Positions 9,524-17,480 of a stretch of DNA of 64,000 nt are shown piece by piece (within the stretch, counting starts at the first letter, position 1; each line of letters starts with the position of its first letter). A model generated the notes under the pieces. The model worked only from the letters and a program-made list of their open reading frames with translations, made no database searches and was not told the DNA's origin. The stretch is from Planctomycetaceae bacterium (lineage in GTDB: Bacteria; Planctomycetota; Planctomycetia; Pirellulales; Pirellulaceae): contig JACKHN010000024.1 of NCBI GenBank assembly GCA_020638975.1, forward strand, positions 41,884-105,883. The letters run 5' to 3'. The position numbers and the translations under genes are program-made.

Positions 9524-9825
9524 ATGATAGGATTTACGGCAACCGGTAACTCGATGAATCGTCCAGGCAAGTCCCGCACTGAAATTCCGAACCGCTGCCG
9601 TCGCCGTCTGTCTATGGAACGTCTCGAAGAGCGGCGGTTACTGGCGGGTGATTGGCCGAATCCCCGCAATGCGTTGGATGTCGATGATTCGGGAATTGAT
9701 CGCTGCTGGATGCGTTGATCGTCATTGACGCGATCGACGTGAACCTCCAGTCGCCGGCCATCATGGCCAGCTTGCCCCCTGATTCGGTCCCCAATAGCAA
9801 CGGCGTCGAGGTGCTGCCGCAATGA
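9524..9825 (+). pseudogene. Frameshifted remnant of a dockerin-type planctomycete surface protein
   Basis: The first frame gives MNRPGKSRTEIPNR followed by the planctomycete surface-protein motif MERLEERRLLAGD and NPRNALDVDDSG, the start of a dockerin-like calcium loop; it stops at 9718. A second frame continues directly with LDALIVIDAIDVNLQSPAIM and ends at a TGA at 9823-9825. One missing base near 9690 explains the break. In intact relatives the LEERRLLA motif is followed by a long extracellular region and the dockerin lies near the C-terminus. Here the two are almost adjacent, so an internal deletion is likely in addition to the frameshift. Confidence 0.72.
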
Positions 9826-10059
9826 AGTACGTCATGCTGGGCATGGCATAATGTGTACGCCCTCAATACCCAGTCGTCAACGTAATCCCATTCTGTTACG
9901 ATAGTTGCCACCCGTAGGCGGCCACTTTTCGGGGATTAGTAGCCAAATTCGCAGGCATTTGGACGTTGAACGCGACTTCCGCAAGTCCGAGTTTCTGCGA
10001 ATCCCGCTACGCCTCAAAGCGTCGCTAAACTACCAGCAAACCACCCTCAAGGCAGTTCC

Positions 10060-12207
10060 ATGTCCCTCGACCCCTATCAACCGTGTCCCTGCGGCAGCGG
10101 CAACAAGATCAAGTTTTGCTGTTCGAAAGACATTCAAGCAGAACTCGATAAAGTCATCCGCGCCGTCCAAGGTGAACAGCGCGCATCGGCGCTCGATCAC
10201 GTCCATAAACTGATCGCCGACAAAGGCTCGCGGAACGCGTTGCTGGCGATCAAGGCGGATGTGCAGTTGTCGCTCGGCAAGTTCGCGGACGCCGACGCGA
10301 CCATTGACGAGTTCTTGGCCGCTTCGCCAGATAATCCCGTGGCTCTATCGTTGTCTGCAATTCATGCCTGTAGCCAGAACGATCTCGAAAGTGCGATCGA
10401 GGACCTGCAGCAAGCCATGGAGCATCTCCAGGGCATGCTTGCGCCTTCGGTGTACAGCGCGATCGGAGTCGTGGCTCAGACGTTGTTGCAAGCCGGCGAC
10501 GTGCTTGCCGCGCGCGGCCATCTTTTGATGCAAGCTGGTTTGGCAGGCGATCAGGACGAGAATCCTGTCCGCTTGCTGATGCGAATCAACATGCTTCGCG
10601 AAGTCCCGCTGTTGTTGAAGCAGGACTATATGTACGCCGACTGCCCAGAGGGAGTTGAATGGGCGGAAGAGTTCGAAGCGGCAAAGAAGTTAGCCCTGCG
10701 AGGTGCTTGGATCGCCGCTTGCGAAGCACTCGATGTATTGGAAGAAAAATACCCGGGCCAGCCCGCGATCCTGCGCAATATCGGCATCCTGAGTGGCTGG
10801 GTTGGACAACGCGACGAAGCGGTTGTGGCTTGGAAGAAGTACGCGAGGCTGGACGGCGTTCCGCTCGATGATGCCGTCGAGGCAGAAGCCTTGGCGCAAC
10901 TGCTCGATCCCGCCGCCGAGGTCGATGAACTTGATTCGATGGTCGTCGTGTATACGGTGTCTGATACCGAAAAATTAATGGAGTTGTGTCTGTCAGACAA
11001 ACGTGTCTCGAAGATGCCGGTCGATTTGTCCGAACTGAGCGCCGAAGGCGAGCCGCCACCGAAGGCTGCGTTTTGGCTGCTAGACAGGCCCGTTCCTGAA
11101 AGCGGACTTGAGTTGGCTCGCGACGCGATCCCGAACGTGCTTGGCGAAATGTACATTTTCGGAAAGCGGACCGATCGTGATGCGAGACTCGAATTCAGCG
11201 TACTTCGCGACGAATCGTTTGCTGCTGCCAAAGCGGCGTTGAAGGATGTTCTCGGTGAGTACCTGAGCGATTCACCCACGGAAGAAGTGGCGGGCCAAGT
11301 GCCGAAGGTGACTGCGGCATTAACGTGGCGGTGGCGACTGCCGGACGACACACCACCTGCCAAACGTCGAGAGTTCGTTGCGGAGCAACGCGCCGAAGTG
11401 ATGCTGAATCGATGGCCGGAATTGTCGCTCAAGACGCTGGACGGCAAGACGCCCCGTGAAGCAGCGACCGACCCCAAACTCAAGGTACCAACGCTTGCGG
11501 CGATTCTGTTGCTCGAACTCGGCAGTGAACAGAACGGTGGTGACTTCGACTTTAACGAGTTGCGCAAGTCGCTGGGGCTTCCCACGCGAGATACGATTGA
11601 CCCTGCCGGAATCGACGCCTTAAAGATCTCGATCGTCAAGATCCCGCTGTTGGATGTGGCAAAGGTATCCGACGAAGACTTACTGATGCTTTATCGTCGG
11701 GTTGTCCTCAAGCATGCATCGGAAGCGATCCGGCACTTGGCGAAAGAAGTGCTTCACCGTAGCAGCTTGAACGGCAAAGTCGATAAGAACGAAACCTATG
11801 ACTTGCTAATTCGCACGGCGGTCGATGCCGGGGACGCCTTGAACTACGTTGCAGATGCAAAGAAAACAGCCGCCGAGGCCGGTGAATCGCCGGCCCGCTG
11901 GTTGCTGGCGGAACTTTCAATTCGGCTGTCGACTGCGGATACCGCGGAATGCCAGAAGCTCGTGCAAACGATTCAAACTCGTTACATGCAAGAACCGGGA
12001 GTGGCTCAGGGGTTGTACGAGATCCTGGTCAGCTATGGCATTATTTCGCCGGAAGGAACACCTGCTGGTCCGCGACCGGGCAGCAGACCGCCGATGCCGG
12101 CTGCCGCCGCGACTGCCGAGCCGTCATCGAAATTGTGGACTCCCGACGCACCCGCGGCGGCGAGCGGCGGCGAGAAGTCGAAGCTATGGGTTCCGGGAAT
12201 GGATTGA
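10060..12207 (+). CDS. SEC-C motif and TPR-like repeat protein
   Basis: The 715-residue protein opens with a SEC-C zinc-binding motif, PCPCGSGNKIKFCC (residues 8-21), of the type found at the end of SecA. Helical repeats of TPR character follow (about residues 35-270), then a mixed region with no fold I recognise (about 280-660), and a low-complexity Pro/Ala tail that ends in GGEKSKLWVPGMD. There is no signal peptide, so it is probably cytoplasmic. Proteins of this architecture occur in planctomycetes without an assigned function. The last 11 codons and stop are part of a 42-bp sequence repeated at 31023, the far side of an 18.8-kb segment. Confidence 0.85.
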   Translation: MSLDPYQPCPCGSGNKIKFCCSKDIQAELDKVIRAVQGEQRASALDHVHKLIADKGSRNALLAIKADVQLSLGKFADADATIDEFLAASPDNPVALSLSAIHACSQNDLESAIEDLQQAMEHLQGMLAPSVYSAIGVVAQTLLQAGDVLAARGHLLMQAGLAGDQDENPVRLLMRINMLREVPLLLKQDYMYADCPEGVEWAEEFEAAKKLALRGAWIAACEALDVLEEKYPGQPAILRNIGILSGWVGQRDEAVVAWKKYARLDGVPLDDAVEAEALAQLLDPAAEVDELDSMVVVYTVSDTEKLMELCLSDKRVSKMPVDLSELSAEGEPPPKAAFWLLDRPVPESGLELARDAIPNVLGEMYIFGKRTDRDARLEFSVLRDESFAAAKAALKDVLGEYLSDSPTEEVAGQVPKVTAALTWRWRLPDDTPPAKRREFVAEQRAEVMLNRWPELSLKTLDGKTPREAATDPKLKVPTLAAILLLELGSEQNGGDFDFNELRKSLGLPTRDTIDPAGIDALKISIVKIPLLDVAKVSDEDLLMLYRRVVLKHASEAIRHLAKEVLHRSSLNGKVDKNETYDLLIRTAVDAGDALNYVADAKKTAAEAGESPARWLLAELSIRLSTADTAECQKLVQTIQTRYMQEPGVAQGLYEILVSYGIISPEGTPAGPRPGSRPPMPAAAATAEPSSKLWTPDAPAAASGGEKSKLWVPGMD

Positions 12208-12209
12208 GC
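12168..12209 (+). repeat. 42-bp direct repeat, left copy (3' end of SEC-C gene)
   Basis: Forty of 42 bases are identical to 31023-31064, in the same orientation. The repeat covers the last 12 codons of the SEC-C gene including its stop. Duplication of a gene's 3' end at both ends of a segment is the classic footprint of integration into that gene end. The segment between the copies is 18.8 kb. Confidence 0.75.
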
Positions 12210-12212
12210 GGC

Positions 12213-12236
12213 GTGCCACTGCTAGCTCGCAAGCAG
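12213..12236 (+). repeat. 24-nt hairpin repeat, left copy (inverted relative to 30998)
   Basis: The sequence starts GTGCCACTGCTAGCTCGC and is present in inverted orientation at 30998-31021, with 21 of 24 bases matching. It folds internally (CTGCT with AGCAG); the right copy has CTGTT with AACAG, so one of the changes is compensated by a change in the pairing base. It begins 3 bp after the 42-bp direct repeat. It may be a dispersed REP-type hairpin or the terminal inverted repeat of an island. Confidence 0.6.
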
Positions 12237-12297
12237 CGCTGTGAGTCGGTTGTTCATCACGGTCGAGCGATGAGCGATACTCTTTAGTAGCCGCAAG

Positions 12298-12642
12298 ATG
12301 TTCCCCGCCTACGGCCAACAATTGCCGCGACTGGAAGTAATCTTCGGAGACAACAAGTATCACAATCATGCGTTGCATGCCTGGCTGAGGGAACATCGCC
12401 CGGGCTGGCGCGTGGAAGTGAAGAAGCGACCGGAAGGGAGTCACTGCTTCACGCCGCTAGAGAAACGCTGGGTCGTCGAGCGGACCAACGCCTGGAACGG
12501 TCGCTGTCGTCGCCATAGCAAAGACTATGAGCGCCGATCGGACTCCAGTGCGGCCATGATCCAGATCAGCAACCTCCACCTAATGCTCCGCCGCCTCGCA
12601 CCCACCCCTCAACCGAAATTCAACTATGCCACCGCAGCTTGA
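12298..12642 (+). pseudogene. C-terminal fragment of an IS5-family transposase
   Basis: About 115 codons match the end of IS5-type DDE transposases: FPAYGQQLPRLEVIFGDNKY contains the second catalytic Asp, and KRWVVERTNAWNGRCRRHSK contains the catalytic Glu and the usual VERTxAW motif. The N-terminal half with the first catalytic Asp is absent; the preceding bases (12237-12297) show no transposase frame. The start codon at 12298 is incidental. No inverted repeats were found, so this is an immobile remnant. Confidence 0.82.
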
Positions 12643-12717
12643 AATATCAGCAAAAGACGCCGCACAGTTTTCGGATAGCCTCTTAGTGGCTTGATCATGG
12701 ACGGAGTGAACCAGTCG

Positions 12718-12781
12718 CGTTCCGTCTCGTTCGGTCTCGTTCCGTCTGGTTCCGTCTCGTTCTCGTTCTTCTCGTTCGATT
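12718..12781. repeat. Degenerate tandem repeat of a 10-bp unit
   Basis: About six copies of a unit close to CGTTCCGTCT or CGTTCGGTCT occur in a row, decaying to CTCGTTCTTCTCGTTCG at the right end. It lies inside the 332-bp gene-free stretch 12643-12974, in which I see nothing else. All frames across it are low-complexity and are not considered coding. Confidence 0.7.
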
Positions 12782-12974
12782 TTCCATTCGCCTCAGAAGC
12801 GTTCTCCTCGCCGCTGTCGCACCGTACTTGGGCGCGCGTGAGGGCGGGATGGGCAAGGACGCACAAAAAGGCAACGAGGAGGTTTGATAACTCGCATTTC
12901 ATAATGCGAACACCGGTCTTACCGTGCCGCTAGTTGCAGGTTAAGCGACTGAGAACGGAAGCTGCGCGTCAGGC

Positions 12975-14003
12975 TTACGGAATGAGCGCGGTGACAGTGA
13001 ACAGGAACTGCCACTTGGCCGCCGGACCTTGATGCCAGTCCTCCGGCGTGTAGCCGGCCTGCATCGAGATATTGAGTGGATATGGCTTCGCCTGTTTAAA
13101 GACGCGTCCAACTTTGAACGTGACTGGCATGGCAAAGTTGCCGGTATTGGTCTGCCAGTTCCAAACCTGAAACCCATTTCCCACGTACCAGTCGTTTGGT
13201 AAGAACCGTACGACGATGGGCTGAAATGAAATCGACTTGGCTTCACTCTGCAGCGAAAACGGGGCAATCACAAGACCGCCGATAAGCCACTTCTTGTCTG
13301 CTGATGGCCTGATCACGACTGCCGAAGGTGCAATTTGCCATTCGCGCGAACCGAGTGCAGGATCGGTCGCCGTCGGAAAATTGATGGATGGGCCGAACCC
13401 CCAAGTCCCCCAGCATTCCTCCTTGACAAAGAGATTCGTGACGAAGATGTCACCCAGCCCACTCGCCGCGTCCACTGGGCCGACCGGATCAACGGACGGA
13501 CCGTAGATCGGGATCGACGGACGCGTGATGAAGCGGTCGAATCCGAACATGCTCTTCTGGATCGGAATGACCGGCAGCAGGTTCAGATTGTATCCGTGGC
13601 CCGTGGCTTCATACGAGTCGGTGGTAAAAAAGTTCTGGACGTTGAATGAAATCAGAGCCGCGGTTGGATCGTTCGCCTTACTCGTCAAGTCCCCCCCACC
13701 ATCGCCGCTCGATTGACCATCGCTGCTGCTGGATGGATCATCGGCTTCTTGACCTCTCACGACAAAACCATCGCCGTCCCACCACTGAACTGGGTCGAGC
13801 TCACGCGAATCGATCAACGCACTGTAGTCGTGCGGCAACAGCGCCGCGTCAAAAGCAAGGGGCGTCTCAGCGTTGGGCATTAGGCCCCAATCGGATCGGG
13901 ATGTTACCGTATGGTCCGCGACTTCCCAGAATCCATCCTGCCCACAACAGACAGTGGGTAGCGACGTGGTGAAGATGGAAAGCAATATGACGACCCGGAT
14001 CAT
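12975..14003 (-). CDS. Secreted, porin-like outer-membrane protein
   Basis: The ATG at 14003 gives a 342-residue protein with a signal peptide (MIRVVILLSIFTTSLPTVCC, cut near residue 21) and a Gly/Ser/Asp-rich linker around residues 95-110. Its C-terminal 200 residues consist of alternating short strands rich in aromatic residues and Gly (WYVGNGFQVWNWQ, FNVQNFFTT), as in beta-barrels. An extension to 14180 is possible, but GGAG lies 9 bp before the 14003 start and the signal peptide sits there, so 14003 is preferred. It resembles planctomycete proteins annotated as transporter or OmpA/FadL-like; the substrate is unknown. A short Cys-Trp segment (KEECWGTWGFGPS) is conserved-looking. Confidence 0.75.
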   Translation of the reverse strand: MIRVVILLSIFTTSLPTVCCGQDGFWEVADHTVTSRSDWGLMPNAETPLAFDAALLPHDYSALIDSRELDPVQWWDGDGFVVRGQEADDPSSSSDGQSSGDGGGDLTSKANDPTAALISFNVQNFFTTDSYEATGHGYNLNLLPVIPIQKSMFGFDRFITRPSIPIYGPSVDPVGPVDAASGLGDIFVTNLFVKEECWGTWGFGPSINFPTATDPALGSREWQIAPSAVVIRPSADKKWLIGGLVIAPFSLQSEAKSISFQPIVVRFLPNDWYVGNGFQVWNWQTNTGNFAMPVTFKVGRVFKQAKPYPLNISMQAGYTPEDWHQGPAAKWQFLFTVTALIP

Positions 14004-14646
14004 CGACGTCCACTCCGTGGGAATTGTGCCGAACATCGGTCGGATAAGAGGACCGACTCGACCTCTGACTCTTGGATCGACGAGACCTGCAAAGTGCCTG
14101 CAGTGGAAATTCCTTGTCGACCCCGCAACCTTATGCGACAAATCGGTTATGACGATTCTGCGGGTCGCGAACGAATTCAATGGCTTCCCCGAACTTTACC
14201 AGCAGATGGTGACGCGGCCACCGCTGGCGGTTAGCCGACATCAAATGGGTCCTCTAATGCCTATCATCGATCTCAAGGGTGCCAACCTTGCCGCGTGAGC
14301 GACATCTGGAACTGGTTATCCGCAGTCGAGTTTGCCTGGAAATGCGGCAGGCCCCTGATGCAACAAGGACCTGCCGATAAATAGAAACATCCGGTAGGTG
14401 ATCCAACCTGAGCGGCTACTGACCCTGTCGAGATGAACTTTGTATTGGGTGCCGTTGAGCTTCTTGCCCTTCTTCAGTTCGGCGGCGATTCCACCGTCGT
14501 ATCCAGCGGCATGGTATTGGATTCTTGTCGCGATCCTTCATCCAGTGTTAGAAGTCGATTCCCTCCGTCTTCAGCAGACTACGGTTACTACGGTTCATTC
14601 AGAAGTGCTATTCGGGTCTCGTCGTGCTTACCTCCTTCCGCAGTTG
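14004..14646. other. Gene-free stretch with no recognisable feature
   Basis: About 640 bases separate the outer-membrane protein start from the HAD fragment. Open frames here (such as the plus-strand ones from 14433 and 14440) have shadow-like Ser/Pro/Arg compositions and no family resemblance. A minus-strand stretch near 14430-14530 reads GYDGGIAAELKKGKKLNGTQ, which looks protein-like, but it has no start and I could not assign it; it may be further gene debris. Confidence 0.5.
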
Positions 14647-14799
14647 TCATTTCATCGGGTAGACCACCTTCCAGTCATCCTTCATATCCACGACCGTCCA
14701 GCCCTTGGCCGGAGCTGCGTCGAGCGCCTTGTCGAGTTGACCGATATGCGAATCACGGTCGTAAGCCCACTCGCGCGCGGCGTCCGTGTGATGCACGGG
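14647..14799 (-). pseudogene. C-terminal fragment of a HAD-superfamily phosphatase
   Basis: The minus-strand frame gives VHHTDAAREWAYDR, then IGQLDKALDAAPAKGWTVVD and MKDDWKVVYPMK with a TGA at 14647. This is the typical C-terminus of secreted HAD-type hydrolases of the phosphoserine-phosphatase/acid-phosphatase kind (HHDDAERE...YDR ... GWTVVxMKxDWKxVFP). The match ends near 14799, where a 12-bp tandem duplication (GGGCGAGAAAAG twice) begins, followed by the IS4 target site. The N-terminal catalytic part with the DxDGT motif is missing, so it is a remnant. Confidence 0.7.
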
Positions 14800-14992
14800 C
14801 GAGAAAAGGGGCGAGAAAAGGTTCCAGGAACGAATGGCACTGCCGGTTGCGTAGTAAGCACTTAAGTCTGCCAGCATTCTTGCGGAGGCGCGTGCCTTCG
14901 GCAATGGTACGTGACGCGTGAGAGTCGGCGAACCAAAACGCGAATGCTGATCTTGGACGGCGAGCCTTCCTGGGCCTATCATGCCAAGTATT

Positions 14993-15041
14993 GAGACCTT
15001 CCTTGGTGGCGTGTGACTTTGCCTTGGCCAAGGAAGGTCTC
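14993..15041 (+). promoter_or_regulatory. RBS-masking hairpin in front of the IS4 transposase
   Basis: GAGACCTTCCTTGG (14993-15006) is the perfect 14-bp complement of CCAAGGAAGGTCTC (15028-15041), with a 21-nt loop. The right arm contains the Shine-Dalgarno AGGAAGG and ends one base before the ATG at 15042. In a transcript entering from outside the element the ribosome binding site would be paired, which is a known way for IS elements (IS10, IS50) to prevent activation by read-through. A transcript starting inside the loop or right arm would escape it. The function is inferred from position. Confidence 0.75.
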
Positions 15042-16463
15042 ATGTCTTATCGCAACTCTTCTCCTACGTTGCCACTGCGATTCTCGTTGGTGCTGCGGTC
15101 TTTCTTGCAGCACGCTGGTCTGCCGTTCTCTGACGCTTTGTCCGAAGACGAGATTCAAAAAGTGTTCGACACGCAAGACGTGGGCTTCGCCATGCAAGAA
15201 GACGAAGTCTACTGTCCTGCGGTAACCTTGTGGGCGTTTCTCTCGCAAGTGCTCTTCAAAGACGAACAACGCAGTTGTGCGGCAGCGGTTGCACGTGTTG
15301 TCGTCATGTTCGTCGCGTTGGGAAAAGATTCGCCATCGAGTAACACAGGTGCTTACTGTCGCGCCCGAGCGAAGCTGCCGGAGTCGGTGCTACAGGAACT
15401 CGTCGAAGACGTCGCTCGTCGTTGCGAACAACAAGTTCCAACGGCTTGGTTGTGGAAAGGTCGTCACGTACATCTGGTCGACGGTACGACCTTCAGTATG
15501 CCCGACACGGAAGCGAATCAAGCGGAGTTTCCACAACCCAACACACAGCAAGCGGGATTGGGATTTCCGATCGCCCGACTGGTCGTGCTCGTCTCGCTCG
15601 CTACCGCGTTGACAACGGGTTATGCGATGGGGCCCTACTCGGGAAAGGAGAGTGGTGAGACGGCTCTGCTGCGGCAGTTGTTCGAGCAGTTCTCCGTGGG
15701 CGATATTCTGCTCGGCGACCGTTACTACTGCGGCTGGTTCACCCTCGTTCTGCTGTTGCAACGCGGAGTGGATGTCGTCACACGTCAGCACCAACTGCGG
15801 ACAACCGATTTTCGACGCGGCAGACGTTTGGGAAAATCCGATCATCTTGTGGTGTGGCCCAAACCAGCACGTCCCGATTGGATGGACAAAGAGACCTACG
15901 ACAGCTTGCCTGACTCGTTGACTGTCCGCGAACTGGAAGTTTGTGTCGAGCAGCCTGGATTTCGAGTCGACTCGTTCGTCGTCGTCACCACACTCACCCA
16001 AGCGACACGGTATAGTAACGCCGACATCGCGAAGCTCTATCACAAACGTTGGCTCGCGGAACTCGACATCCGCGCGATCAAGATCAGTCTCGGCATGGAT
16101 GTGTTGCGTTGCAAATCCCCGGAGATGATTCGCCGTGAAGTGGCTGCTTGCCTGTTGGCTTACAACTTGATCCGCCAAACGATGCTGCAATCGGCTTATC
16201 AGGCAGGCGTCTCTCCCCGGCATCAGAGTTTCACAGCCGCCTTGCAAAAGATCGCGGCCGGCTTTGTGGTGTTGGCGGTGTTGGAAACGTGTGCTACGAC
16301 CGTCGGTGACACCCACCGCGAGCAATTGCCTTCTCATCGAGTTGGCCACCGCCCAGACCGCATCGAACCTCGCTGCCTTAAACGCCGACCCAAGTCTCAG
16401 AAACTGCTCACCATTCCCCGTGACCAAGCGCGAGCCGATCTGCTCGCCACTCGATCGCCGTAA
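15042..16463 (+). CDS. IS4-family transposase
   Basis: This 473-residue DDE transposase shows the IS4 signature Y-(2)-R-(3)-E-(6)-K in YHKRWLAELDIRAIK (about residues 330-345), a first Asp region VDGTTFSMPD (about 147-156) and the second in LLGDRYYCGW (about 222-231). The start at 15042 (MSYRNSSPTL) has AGGAAGG 5 bp upstream; an extension to a TTG at 14991 would run through the regulatory hairpin. The frame is uninterrupted. It catalyses cut-and-paste transposition of the surrounding element. Confidence 0.93.
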   Translation: MSYRNSSPTLPLRFSLVLRSFLQHAGLPFSDALSEDEIQKVFDTQDVGFAMQEDEVYCPAVTLWAFLSQVLFKDEQRSCAAAVARVVVMFVALGKDSPSSNTGAYCRARAKLPESVLQELVEDVARRCEQQVPTAWLWKGRHVHLVDGTTFSMPDTEANQAEFPQPNTQQAGLGFPIARLVVLVSLATALTTGYAMGPYSGKESGETALLRQLFEQFSVGDILLGDRYYCGWFTLVLLLQRGVDVVTRQHQLRTTDFRRGRRLGKSDHLVVWPKPARPDWMDKETYDSLPDSLTVRELEVCVEQPGFRVDSFVVVTTLTQATRYSNADIAKLYHKRWLAELDIRAIKISLGMDVLRCKSPEMIRREVAACLLAYNLIRQTMLQSAYQAGVSPRHQSFTAALQKIAAGFVVLAVLETCATTVGDTHREQLPSHRVGHRPDRIEPRCLKRRPKSQKLLTIPRDQARADLLATRSP

Positions 16464-16516
16464 ACCCTTGTGAGCCAACCGGCAGTGCCATTCGTTCCAG
16501 GAACCGTAGCACCTTC

Positions 16517-17410
16517 TTGGAAGATCTGGCCACGGCCATCCAACGCATCGGTCGTCAAAGCCACTCGACGGCGGACGGTCGTTCCCGGTCGTCTACCGTG
16601 CTCGCGATTGCGGGTGCCACGGGAGGCGTGGGAACGACCAGTCTCGCAGTCAATGTCGGTTGCGCTCTGGCGAAGCGTCCCGAGAATTCCGTCGCGCTCA
16701 TCGACTTGGATCTGGCACTCGGCGACGCCGACGTGTTCCTCGATACGATTCCTGATTACACGTTAGTCGACGTAGCGCAAAACGTCGCTCGGCTCGACTT
16801 CAACCTCTTGAAGCGGTCGCTGACAAAGCACTCTTCGGGACTGTATCTGCTCCCCATGCGAATTCAACTGCAGGATACTTCGTTGGTCACGCCTGACGAC
16901 CTACATCGCGTGATCGGGCTCTTGAAAGCAACTTTCTCGCATCTGATCTTCGATCTGTCCAAGGGATACAGCGAACTTGATATTGTCGCGATGCAAGCTG
17001 CCGAGCACGTCCTGTTGGTGACCCAGCTTGATCTTCCCTGCCTTCGGAACGTCGTTCGATTGTTGATGTCGATGGACGAGATCGACGGCTTGAAGGACAA
17101 GATTCGAGTTGTCGTGAACCGCGTCGGACTAGAAAACGGCCAAATCAGCATGAAGAAGGCCCGCGAAACAATCGGGCGGGAGATCTTCAAGCAGATTCCC
17201 AATGACTATCGCGTAATGGCCGAGGTTCGCAACAACGGCGTGCCGTTGGTCGAAGGAGCGCCCCGCGCAGGCTTGACTCAAGCAATTATCGAGTTGGCCG
17301 ACCTGCTCTGCGGCGGGGATCAGTCGACGAGTGAAGCCGCGACGACTCCTGGTTCGTCCAACTGGCTAAGCTTCTGGCCAGCGCTTGCAAAGGCTCGCGG
17401 CAAGGCATAA
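16517..17410 (+). CDS. CpaE/TadZ-like ParA-family ATPase lacking its N-terminal domain
   Basis: The 297 residues begin with a TTG and give the ATPase half of a CpaE-type protein: a deviant Walker A GATGGVGTTSLAVNVG (about residues 33-48), the Walker-type segment VALIDLDLALGDADVFLD, and ITQLDLPC/VVNRVG-like motifs. CpaE proteins localise the Tad/Flp pilus secretion machine and normally carry an N-terminal receiver-like domain of about 120-150 residues. Here only its last helix (LEDLATAIQRI) remains; upstream the frame runs into the IS4 target site. No other pilus gene is nearby. The gene is probably a 5'-truncated remnant, although the ATPase part is intact and could still be made. No Shine-Dalgarno is evident. 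Confidence 0.8.
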   Translation: MEDLATAIQRIGRQSHSTADGRSRSSTVLAIAGATGGVGTTSLAVNVGCALAKRPENSVALIDLDLALGDADVFLDTIPDYTLVDVAQNVARLDFNLLKRSLTKHSSGLYLLPMRIQLQDTSLVTPDDLHRVIGLLKATFSHLIFDLSKGYSELDIVAMQAAEHVLLVTQLDLPCLRNVVRLLMSMDEIDGLKDKIRVVVNRVGLENGQISMKKARETIGREIFKQIPNDYRVMAEVRNNGVPLVEGAPRAGLTQAIIELADLLCGGDQSTSEAATTPGSSNWLSFWPALAKARGKA

Positions 17411-17480
17411 CGTCGGTGAGTGGCCGCTCCGCGATCTTGAGTGCTACGAATCTGACATAGCCGCAGGCTTGGCAATCATT

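Larger units (their letters stand above)
14832..16493 (+). mobile_element. Complete IS4-family insertion sequence, 1,662 bp
   Basis: The element is bounded by 18-bp perfect terminal inverted repeats (GAATGGCACTGCCGGTTG at 14832-14849 and its complement at 16476-16493). Outside them the 11-bp sequence GTTCCAGGAAC occurs as a direct target duplication (14821-14831 and 16494-16504). IS4-group elements typically have about 18-bp ends and 10-13 bp duplications. It encodes one intact transposase. The intact ends, perfect target duplication and open frame suggest a recent insertion that may still be mobile. The target is a palindrome; a second uninterrupted copy of the target context occurs at 25933. 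Confidence 0.95.

Noticed and set aside
14433..14921. Plus-strand frame that would read into the CpaE-like gene if the IS were removed (ARKGARKGSRNR then FLEDLATAI)
   Set aside because: The part before the junction is antisense to the HAD fragment and low in protein character; in-frame continuity is probably chance.
15390..16478. 362-codon minus-strand frame opposite the IS4 transposase
   Set aside because: Composition is that of an antisense shadow and it runs into the IS inverted repeat; the plus frame has clear DDE motifs.
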